Positions 55,209-64,000 of a DNA stretch of 64,000 nucleotides are shown piece by piece; position 1 is the first letter of the stretch, and each line of letters begins with the position of its first letter. The notes under the pieces are model-generated. The model did not search any database, was not told where the DNA came from, and saw only the letters and a program-made list of their open reading frames with translations. The DNA lies in the NCBI GenBank assembly GCA_905250025.1, contig CAJNOJ010000067.1:128141-192140 (forward strand), written 5' to 3'. The position numbers and the translations under genes are program-made. Origin of the DNA: Adineta ricciae. Taxonomy: Eukaryota > Rotifera > Eurotatoria > Adinetida > Adinetidae.

Positions 55209-56774
55209 CTCTTCTGTGTTGAAATGCAACATTCAAAATTCAAAGTGTCACATTTCACGTTATGTCAGCATGTTAATGTTAAAATAAAGATAAGACAACT
55301 AGCATAAACTCCTTCATATTAAGAATGACAATGCAGATAAAGAAAAAACGATGTCATTCTGTTTTCGTCATATAAAAACGACCTGTTCGACTAGCAGCCA
55401 CAAACTGAGTAATTGTTGTGTGGACAAACGTTCCGTCGATACTTTCGAAGATGAAGAGGTGCATCGAGTGTGTGATTTGCATAGTTTTCAGTTTATTTCT
55501 CCACAGCGTCCCTGATAATGATAATTCAAAGCAAACTTTCTCATATATTATTTATGAGAAACTTTTGCTTGCTATCCACTATCTAGGGGTCAAGGAAAAG
55601 GTGTGGAATATAGGAAAGAATAAAACAGATGGTTGATAATAACAACAACAATAACAATAGTGCTAGTGCGTTTTCGCTCGTATCTCACGAGCACGTTATC
55701 TTTGAAGAAGCATATTATGGTGACGTAGAAAAACTAGATCAAGAGTGTACTATACCCATGGTACTGTATATTGCTGGAATATTGTACTTGAAGGCCTAAG
55801 AGAGAAATCCAAAGATCAGCACTCATCCGACCGCGTGCAATTTCGATCCTGTGAATATCAGCTGATCGAGTATTCTCTGTAATTTTACTTTCAAAAACAT
55901 GATAATAACAATGCATTGCTGAATACCATCGGTTGTTAACTACAATTTCCCATATGAATATTATTTATCTTTTCTTTCTGTTCTGTGAGCACGACCCAGT
56001 CCACATCCCTTTTTTTCTGCTAGAAACCCAAAGTCCATAAGTAATCGGAACGAATCATTGTATGGTACACCTATCGCATCCGATTGGTATCGTTATTTTA
56101 TCACTACATCACAGACGTGAAAGTGTACATCAAGTTCGTTTTCCTACCTACAAAAGCCCGACGACAACACAACATCGCATATCATATACAGCCGATGATA
56201 ACAGTAGGCAAAGATCTACGTAAAGCGAAATGTATGATTATAAGATAAAATCACCAATGTCAAGTGTAGCATATCGATGTCATGCTCAACCATGGGATGA
56301 TTTTGTAACGACAGTAGGAACAATGGATGCGGATGACAAGAATACCAAATACGGCATGTCGATTGATACGGTCCAATAAATGAAAATGGAACAAACTATT
56401 GAACCAGATGGAAATTGTAGTACGCTGAATAGTAAGGACAATCAATCAAAATTTAATCCCGGATATTTATTGTATTTGGCACAAGAGTGAATGTGTTAGG
56501 AAATCTATTTTCATGTTACATATGAACAAAGATAATAAACTACTCCAAATAACACTCCTGCGAAGTTTTTAGAGATTTAGTATAGATATATTGATATTGT
56601 AATTCTTCTACTCAATGAGACTTTATCTTAAAGACCTAAATTTATTTTGTTAAGCAGTTTAAATTACAACAGTATACTAAAAAAAATATAGTCACCTACG
56701 AAAAGAGAAACGAGGAGGGATGTATGTGAACATAAATATTAAAGTAATGAATACTGCTGCATTAGTGCCTGATG
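55209..56774. other. Intergenic, 1.6 kb upstream of GLUT
   Basis: Unique AT-rich DNA with no recognisable gene. Small frames on both strands have no domain. It contains the GLUT promoter. Confidence 0.55.
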
Positions 56775-57243
56775 TTAATGGTGAGAATTGGGTGTGGGTG
56801 TACCTTGTCGATTTAATTTATGCCCGTGAATGTCGTGTGGTTCCGCACGGTCTTTGACGGCATGGTACACGGCTGCAGCCGTAAGTAGAGACACAACGAA
56901 ACCTTGAGCAAAAACACGAGTACGAATCCTATAGAAATCAAAATAGTAGAGCTTTGAATAACTAGATTTGAACTTATTTACCAATATGTAGAAGTTGGTT
57001 TACTTCTATCTCGTCTATTGAAACCGATAATGGCGCCAAGGACAATTAAACCGAATCCTGTCATACCTGAAAGGAGAAGGAAGTTCGAAAGACTAGACAA
57101 AAACTGAGTGTTCACCAACCAATTGGGACAACTGGATCTTGTTTAACTTTTCGCCAGAATTTGGATTCACCATCACTGATACTATCAAAATCATTGGAAG
57201 TCTTAGCTGGTTTTGATGCAGGGTGTGCGCGGGAATCCGACAT
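56775..57243 (-). CDS. HIG1-domain mitochondrial protein
   Basis: Three exons encode 120 residues. The HIG1 signature is clear: FWRKVKQDPVVPIGMTGFGL, a first span (GLIVLGAIIGF), a basic loop (NRRDRSK), then IRTRVFAQGFVVSLLTAAAV as the second span. HIG1 proteins are small inner-mitochondrial-membrane proteins that support respiratory supercomplexes and cytochrome oxidase assembly. Whether it is HIGD1 or HIGD2 type cannot be settled. Its ATG is only 112 bp from the TOLLIP stop, and both are transcribed leftwards. Confidence 0.87.
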
Positions 57244-57355
57244 GTTTTTATCTACAATAAAAAACATTCAATAGACAATTATTGACTTACAACATATAAA
57301 CATGGCTTGAATAGCGCATTCTCTTTTTTCTTTCAAATAAAAAGACATAGAAAAG

Positions 57356-58431
57356 TTAGGACTGAGAATTCTGTAAAAGACAATTGACGACGATGTCCTT
57401 ATTGCCTTCATATTTGCCCATTAAATCGATGATAATCTGACGATCAATTGTTGGAAACATCTCTTCGATAGTTTTGATATCTTCCACTGCATACGGCAGA
57501 TTGGATTCTCCAAGACTATTCGATTGGGATGATAATGAAGACATAGTCGGACTGTTGGAAATGCTCGGATTTTCGAATGATGACGAAATACTTCCCAACA
57601 TTGTCTAAAGGCAACGATAGAAATAAATCGTGTCGATCGGTGCATCACAATTAACTCACAGCAAAACTCATAATGACGAGTATATCACCTTGATTCTCAT
57701 TGGCATTCGCTTCACGTCCCATCAGTGAATACCAATGTTGATACGTCTGACCCTCGAACACTTCGCGTGGTATGTCAATATTACATTCTCCGATAAAACT
57801 ATCCTCCGTAAAACTGCGCTAAAATAATCTTGTGAATATTCACGCTTCGTCAAGATAATGCAAAACGTACCTGGTCGAAAATTTCCATATGTATACGTTT
57901 CATACCTTTGAAGAGGTTACTAAATAAAAACATATTTTAGATCGAAGTGTTTGTGACATGTCTTCTTACAATCGATAGGATGCTTTCCATTGAGGGTTTT
58001 TACCTCCTCCAGTTGCTGTCGGAGTTTCATAGGACACATGACCTACTTGAAAACGAACGTACGGATCCATACGAAGTAAACCCAATGGTCCCGAGTTTTT
58101 TATTAGCTTCGCCTAATGACATATCAAACACGATGATTTATTGATGTGTCAGATCAGTACATACTTCAGCAATAGTTATGGTAAAATAACCGAGAAAGTT
58201 TGGATTTTGCTGAATGTCAAGTTGAGCATTCAATTGATTGTAGATTTGAGATTCAAGAAGTTGAATACGAAGAAAATCTGATGGAAGCTCACCGAGCATA
58301 ACCTATGGAAATTAGAAAGAAATTTCACATCAAAATCGAGTCCAATGTCGCGGTCATACTCGAGAACGGTAATCATTAAATTTTGGATTGAGATTGTTAT
58401 TTGAGGCTAATATCGGATCTGCAGAAGTCAT
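57356..58431 (-). CDS. TOLLIP: TOLLIP, Toll-interacting adaptor
   Basis: About six exons on the minus strand. The N-terminal TOM1-binding segment ([13 protein letters not shown]) matches vertebrate TOLLIP. A C2 domain follows ([66 protein letters not shown]). After a Ser-rich linker the CUE domain ([18 protein letters not shown] with [10 protein letters not shown]) closes the protein. TOLLIP binds phosphoinositides through C2 and ubiquitin through CUE. It links endosomal sorting and selective autophagy to innate immune signalling. It is full length with all three regions in order. It sits in a tight run of minus-strand genes. Confidence 0.92.
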
Positions 58432-58890
58432 TATATCTGAAAACTGAAACAATTTTGATGATAGACGATATTTATCCATCGTAGACCGAATTAAATATCG
58501 CAGAAAAGCACATCAAATGAAATAAATGCAGACGAATACATATCGAACCTGCAACCGTAGTTCGAATGTACCGAGTATACTAATGCTGATGGTAGACTTT
58601 GGAACACAAATGTTTGTCTTGTGCAAGCATGACTCATGATCGATAGATGTCGCGTGTGGAAAAATAAATATTTATTAGAAGTATTGGATGGATGAATATC
58701 GGTAGTTTACTGTAAAAAAACTGATAAATATTTGATTTCGAACATCGGTGTATCTAATAGGTGAAACGTTCCAGCCATTGAAATAACTGAAATGGTATCC
58801 CTAGACAGTCAGTAGTGGCTGTACATACATGCATATACTTTGTAATTATGAAGAAAAGCAAAGTTTTGTCAGACGATTCGAGTTTATTAT
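58432..58890. other. Intergenic, TOLLIP to MAD2L2
   Basis: A 459-bp spacer, the largest within the closely packed right-hand gene run. No gene is recognised. Confidence 0.55.
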
Positions 58891-59595
58891 TTATCTTTCA
58901 GTTTTATTCTCTTGACACATCAGTTGAACATGAAGTCTTTGTGCATGGGTCGATTTGAGTTGTTTGAGAGATAACTGCGAATTTGTTGTTAACTTGAATT
59001 GTTCATAGAATGTGTCATCGATTTCGAATTTGTTATTGTCATGGTGACACAAGCGCATTTGTAATTTCCAATGAAGATCGTTCTCTTCGATCTCGGTTTC
59101 CGTTGATAACGAAGGTGGACTAATCGGTGTTTGCCTCATTAATTCAATCAAACATGCTGAAAAGTTCGAATCGAGCTCTGCAAGCAGCGTACTTCCGTTC
59201 GTGTGGATCGTACTGGATGAATGTTCCAGAATAGGATGCAATTCAATCAGATATCGACGGAGAATGTCTTCTTCACACCTTGTAGTCATCACGAAAGCGA
59301 TCTGATCAACTAATTGTTTACGAAATAAGACTTTGATCTGATTTAAGAACTCTGAAATGTAATTTTGAACGTCAACATCTTGACATTCGTAGACAATTTG
59401 ATTGTATTTCAATCGTTTTTCGAATAGATCTATGCACAAAGAAAGAGATAAGCTTGACAAGGTATACTAGTGATGTTATATTCAACCTTTCGAATAGATT
59501 TGTTCAATATGTAATATAAAATGTAGAGTCACATCCAGAAATTCAATGCAACGATTGAAAACTTCATCACGAAGATGTTTCTCCGTCACGCGCAT
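58891..59595 (-). CDS. MAD2L2: MAD2L2 / REV7 HORMA protein
   Basis: Two exons (59595-59487 and 59429-58891) encode 215 residues, close to the human length of 211. The HORMA fold is recognised from RCIEFLDVTLHFILHIEQIY, DLFEKRLKYNQIVYECQ, LNQIKVLFRKQLVDQIAFV and the family's C-terminal safety-belt region ending QRLHVQLMC. REV7 is the accessory subunit of DNA polymerase zeta in translesion synthesis. It also serves in shieldin and cell-cycle control. Such a repair factor is of interest if this is a desiccation-tolerant rotifer, but nothing here shows special adaptation. Its ATG is 170 bp from the ISCU stop. Confidence 0.87.
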
Positions 59596-59765
59596 ATCTG
59601 AAATACTTGAACTTAACAATCGACTGATGTAAAACTTCGTTTATTCGTCAGAGAAGATTACACAAATCAAATATCTACGTTCGATATCTATCACTGAGAG
59701 AAATACTAGCACGGAAAAAGGAATTCAACAAAGTAAATTTTATACAATGTTTTATGGAAGTCTTC

Positions 59766-60341
59766 TTAATCACTCTCCTTCGATTGTTTGGTCTTCTTCG
59801 TGTTGTAATCATTAATTGCTGCTTTGATGGCATCTTCAGCAAGCACTAAACGCAAAAGATTCGTTTTCTAATACAAGAATTGTATTCGTTTACTTGAGCA
59901 ATGAAGTTTTACTGGAGGTAAACACAATTCTTTAGCGATATCTTGATTTTTGATTGAGTTTGCTTCTTTGAGCGACTTTCCTTTGATCCATTCAGTTGCC
60001 AATGATGACGAAGCGATTGCTGAACCACAACCGAATGTTTTAAACTTCGCATCAATGATTTTGCCATTCTCATCCACTTTGATCTATCCAACGAAACAGA
60101 CATTTCGACAATCGAACGAAAAACCTTAGCAATTTACTTGTAATTTCATTACATCACCACATGCCGGAGCACCGACAAGTCCAGTACCGATGTTACCATC
60201 TGATTTATCGAATGAGCCAACATTTCTGGGATTTTCATAATGATCGATCACTTTTTCATGGTAATTTCGTGCGTGAACACTTGCAGTGAACAACGGACGT
60301 ATTCGATGAAAAATACTACGTGAAAGTTGAATTGAATTCAT
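59766..60341 (-). CDS. ISCU: ISCU iron-sulfur cluster scaffold
   Basis: Three exons encode 157 residues with a mitochondrial presequence ([18 protein letters not shown]). The scaffold core is complete: [19 protein letters not shown], then the three ligand cysteines in [23 protein letters not shown] and KLHCSMLAEDAI. The LPPVK motif for the HSPA9 chaperone is also present ([11 protein letters not shown]). The protein assembles Fe2S2 clusters with NFS1 and frataxin in the mitochondrial matrix. It lies between REV7 and DLAT in the same orientation; DLAT's stop is 225 bp upstream of its ATG. Confidence 0.96.
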
Positions 60342-60566
60342 GTGAAAGAACGAATGAATGAATATCTAGAAAAACGCGAACTTTTAGAGGATGAACATTG
60401 TACGAAAAAATCAAGTATTTCCTTAGACTTGTTTGACTAAAATCGACACGAATAATAATAAGCTGGGTTTATATATATATATCACAAAACTAGAGGCTAG
60501 AAAAATCATGATTGGAAAAGGTACATCAAGCAAGAGAATACATGACAAAATAGAATCTAAAAGTGT

Positions 60567-62768
60567 CTATAGGATCATCGAGCCTGGATTTTCAAGATAC
60601 TGTTTGAATTCTTGCAACCATTGCGCACCAATGGCACCGTCGATGACGCGATGATCGCATGATAATGATACAGTAAGAACAGATGCTTGACGGTAGCTAG
60701 CAAATGAGAAAGAATCATCATCAAGATGCGAAATGAATTCATTTCTTTACTTTTTGGAAGGATCTGATGAAGGTAAAATTCGATTTTCAATACTGCCAAT
60801 CGCCAAATTTGCAGACTAAATCGAACCATTGTGTGTGTTAGAATGTCTATGAAACTTGTAAAAACTTACTTGTTGAGGATAAATAACAGGACTAAAGTTA
60901 GTTATACCGTACATGCCTAGATTTGATATTGTAAACGTTCCCATCTAGAAGAGATGAGAATTGATAGGATGAATGGACGCTTATATTCGATTTACCTCAA
61001 GTTCGTTGTCAGATAATTTTCCGGCATTGGCTTTTTCACTCAACTGTGAAACGTCTTTACTGATCGCCGAAACACCCTAAATGAAATGCATGAGTTTTTC
61101 TGTTGTACTGAATTAATTCACTCCTACCTTTTGATCAACATTGTACAAAATCGGTGTCATTAAAACGCCTGCATCTGTATTTATTGCGATATTGATGTCA
61201 ACTGTTTCGTATCTAGTAGAAGATTTTATGAGAAGTGAAGACAAAGTAGTCGTATTACTGGCGAATTGTTTTCTCCATCCATACACTGTTTGTTTCTGGT
61301 CGTTTTTTACAAGCAAGTGCAGCTGCTTTGATGATAAAATCATTTAATGTTACACCGCGAGATTTACTTGTTCCATCTTTGGATTTTGGTGCAATCAGAT
61401 CGTTCAATTTTCCCCGTAATCTGAAATCAGCGATCTGAATGAACAAATTTCTCGTCATGACTGTTTCATCTTACTTGAGTATTTCATCAACTTCAATTTC
61501 AACTGTTAAGTAATAATGAGGAATAGTTGTCTTCGATTCAGTCACACGACGGGCATTTTCCTAAAGAAGATGTTCGAAAAGATTCATTGTGAACCAAATG
61601 GATTACCGCTCGAATATCGGAGACTTGTTCGTCATCATAACCACCTGTACGTGCTGCAGTTTCTTGTTCTCTTCTTGCTCCTCGACTAGAACTAACTTGC
61701 TGATGATCTTTGGCTTTCTTAACACCCGCTTTGGTACCACCTTCTTTAACAAATTTCTCAATATCTTCAGCTATGATTCGACTATTCGGACCAGTTCCTT
61801 GAACAGACTAAAGTTTTACGTGAATTAGTATGTCTTATATTAGTTGAAAATCAAGCATTTACGGCTAAATCAATGCCTTTTTCTTCGGCAAGTTTGCGAG
61901 CAAGGGGTGAAACAACTATACGATCTCCTTTCGTTGAACTGCTTGTTTGTGCCTTCTCTTTTTTCGGTTGTTCTTTTGATTTACTGGTTGAATCTTCTTT
62001 TTTCGCCGGTTCCTTCTCTTTCTTTTCGGCTTTTTGATCTGCAGATTCATCTTTCGCTGGTGTTTCACCACCGTCATCTGTGAAATCTTTAAATGCAGCT
62101 ACATCTTCCTCTTTGTTCACAATGATGGCACATAACTAGAAACTAACAATGTTGAAAACCAAACGATATATCGTTCATTTACTTTTCCAACAGGAACATC
62201 TTTACTACCACCAGGTATGAGGATTTTTGCTAGATAACCTTCGTCAATTGATTCAAATCCTAATGTTGCCTTGTCGGTTTCAATTTCAGCTAAGATATCT
62301 CCTGAAATCGGTTCGTAGATCAATCTCGATAGAATTTCAAGTAATGATTAATACCTTCGACTATTTTATCTCCTTCTTTTTTTGACCAAGAACGTAGTGT
62401 TCCTGTTTCCATTGTTGGTGATAAAGCTGGAAGTGTGATTTTTCGATGCGATGGTAAACTACCGGAAGATGCATAGCGCACAGGTTGGTGTCGATAGATA
62501 GTGGTTAGACCACACTTTGTCGTTGATAACAATCGACCGTTTATACATGATGAAACGCTCGAATCGACTAGAGTTAATGATGAACTGAAATGTGAAAAGA
62601 TTAGTGATTGGTTTGTTTTGAACAGAGAAAGATTTACGGATTGAGAGGGAAGCTGGTTGGATTAACACTTGTTGCAGTGGAATAGGTAAGACATCGTCTT
62701 AGTAGATAATTGATCTTCGAAACGGATGCCGAGCGTTGTGTGAGAATTAACTGACGAATATTTTGCAT
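60567..62768 (-). CDS. DLAT: Pyruvate dehydrogenase E2, dihydrolipoyl acetyltransferase
   Basis: About ten exons with short introns. A mitochondrial presequence ([18 protein letters not shown]) leads to one lipoyl domain ([18 protein letters not shown], lipoyl-lysine in [11 protein letters not shown]). A Lys/Glu-rich linker ([15 protein letters not shown]) precedes the E3-binding domain ([17 protein letters not shown] then [10 protein letters not shown]). The catalytic domain includes [45 protein letters not shown] and the active-site [10 protein letters not shown], with histidine present. That marks an active E2 rather than the E3-binding protein. Mammalian E2 has two lipoyl domains; only one is seen here. 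It transfers acetyl groups from E1 to CoA in the matrix. Confidence 0.95.
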
Positions 62769-63495
62769 GTTGAATATATGATCGTCGTTATTTTCCACAC
62801 AAATTTACAACAAGAAGAGGAGAAAATCTAGAATTTCAATCAGAGAAATGAGCAGTGTTTCATCGTGTATTGGTTCTTTCTTCGAAAAAGTTCGATTTTT
62901 TCAACTAGACAATGTTTTTTTTTACTAAGAACGAGGAAATCATGAATCTCTTGGTTTCTGTATTGGGATAATCATGTTGACTTTCATTGGCTTACAATTT
63001 ATTTCAACTTTTTATCCGAAGAAAAGTTTTATTCATCCATACAAAAACAAATTCTTGAACTTTTTTCAAAAACTCAATGAAAAATAAACGCCATCTTTCC
63101 GATTTATTCATAATATCACTGATTATATAGATGTCGCTCGATAAAACCGAGCCGCAATTAGTTTACGGATCATTTTTCGTTCAATTCGCCTGACAAAACC
63201 AATTTGTTTATTCTTTAAACATCAGAAACTCTGTCAAATTCAATCTGGTACGTCATATAACCTTGTGGCTCCCTCGTAAATGTAAATATATGAAAGGAAA
63301 TGAGTCATTGGACAAAAAAAGACACTAAACAGATCATTTTTTCTCCCGATTATATCACGACTGCAAGTGAGTGTTGAAAAAAAACAAACATTTATTTGTT
63401 CCTACAAACGCATCTCTCAATAGACTGAATGATTCATAATGATGCGTTTTATTGTAAAAAATTAATAGTTTTCATCATTTGTAGGGAAACTCAGA
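62769..63495. other. Divergent intergenic, DLAT and syntaxin
   Basis: A 727-bp region between the DLAT start (minus) and the syntaxin start (plus); likely holds both promoters. It is AT-rich and has no gene. Confidence 0.6.
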
Positions 63496-64000
63496 ATGAA
63501 TGATACAACAGATGACGAACTAATAAAAGTGAGATTTTGAAAATATCGCGAGTATGACTCAATCTCAGCCATTCTTTATGTTTATTGCTTCTTTTGGTCG
63601 CTTGCTTGTTCCTTTGATTTATTTTTGACTCGATATAGAAACTCTTCCACATGATTTTGGTTGAATAATATTAAGATTATTGTTGAAAGATCTGATTCGG
63701 ATTCTTGATTTGTTACAGATCGACGACTGTATTGACACGTGGTCTTCACGAAGTGAGAAAAACGATTTGTTGGAAAAGGAAACGTCAACTGTGTTTGTTT
63801 TAGTGGCAAGTGCAAGTGATTTTCAACGTTTACACAATGCAATTTCAACTAATCTAACTAAGATTAGTAACAATGGTGAGTTCCATCGACTGCGTAGCTT
63901 TATTTCGATATCGATTTTTAGCAACGGATCTCGAAAGACTCGTCCAGAAATTGGGTACGCCCGAAGACAGTGAACAATTGCGTGATCGATAGTACGTCAG
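63496..64000 (+). CDS. Syntaxin-7/12-like Qa-SNARE, 3'-truncated by window edge
   Basis: Three exons are visible (63496-63528, 63719-63875, 63922-63991), each joined by GT-AG introns, with a further GTACGT donor at the edge. The peptide MNDTTDDELIK leads into an Habc-type helix: FQRLHNAISTNLTKISNN, then TDLERLVQKLGTPEDSEQL. The LGTPEDS/QLRDR stretch is characteristic of endosomal syntaxins 7, 12 and 13. The SNARE motif and membrane anchor would lie beyond the window. The protein should drive endosome and lysosome fusion. It is divergent from DLAT. The first exon is short and its ATG is the least certain point. Confidence 0.75.

Noticed and set aside
1..64000. Mobile elements, tRNA or rRNA genes, CRISPR arrays
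   Set aside because: I looked for transposase or reverse transcriptase motifs, terminal repeats, tRNA B-box patterns and regularly spaced repeats and found none that hold up.

Overview
The window reads as nuclear DNA of a small, gene-dense, AT-rich invertebrate. Genes carry many GT-AG introns, mostly 50-60 bp, and include animal-type families: a polycystin-1-like receptor-channel, ENL/AF9, TOLLIP, FAM124, a GLUT sugar transporter and a ZP-domain protein. A bdelloid rotifer (Adineta or Rotaria type) is my best guess, from the tiny introns, a diverged gene block present twice in direct orientation on one molecule, and strong splice acceptors directly against start codons (compatible with spliced-leader trans-splicing). 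This is inference: no rDNA, telomere or mitochondrial marker is present. I see no transposon, tRNA, rRNA or CRISPR array.

Region 1 (1-16967) is dominated by a direct duplication. A block of about 6 kb at 1-5979 recurs at 10989-16967 at about 96% identity where I counted. Each copy holds a class A GPCR (5'-cut in copy 1 by the window edge), a nine-exon multi-pass membrane protein of unknown family, a secreted multi-EGF protein on the opposite strand, and the last exon of a ZP-domain gene. Only copy 1 continues into a full ZP gene, across a single unresolved base at 5980; in copy 2 the ZP tail is an orphan fragment. Between the copies lie the rest of the ZP gene and a GH27 alpha-galactosidase.

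Region 2 (16968-37729) has plus-strand genes: FAM124, an 8-kb polycystin-1-like gene, a type II membrane protein with a carbohydrate-binding-like domain, and a basic unknown protein. A minus-strand globin with an N-myristoylation motif lies among them. A gene-poor 3.9-kb stretch follows the globin.

Region 3 (37841-62768) has twelve consecutive minus-strand genes: a WxxW-trypsin fusion, two tandem alpha-arrestins, a doublecortin protein, ENL/AF9, a single-pass FN3-like protein, a GLUT transporter, HIG1-domain protein, TOLLIP, MAD2L2/REV7, ISCU and pyruvate dehydrogenase E2. The last five are closely packed and three of them are mitochondrial. A divergent plus-strand syntaxin gene runs off the right edge. 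Most genes are independent housekeeping or signalling units; the real structural novelty is the duplication and its breakpoints.
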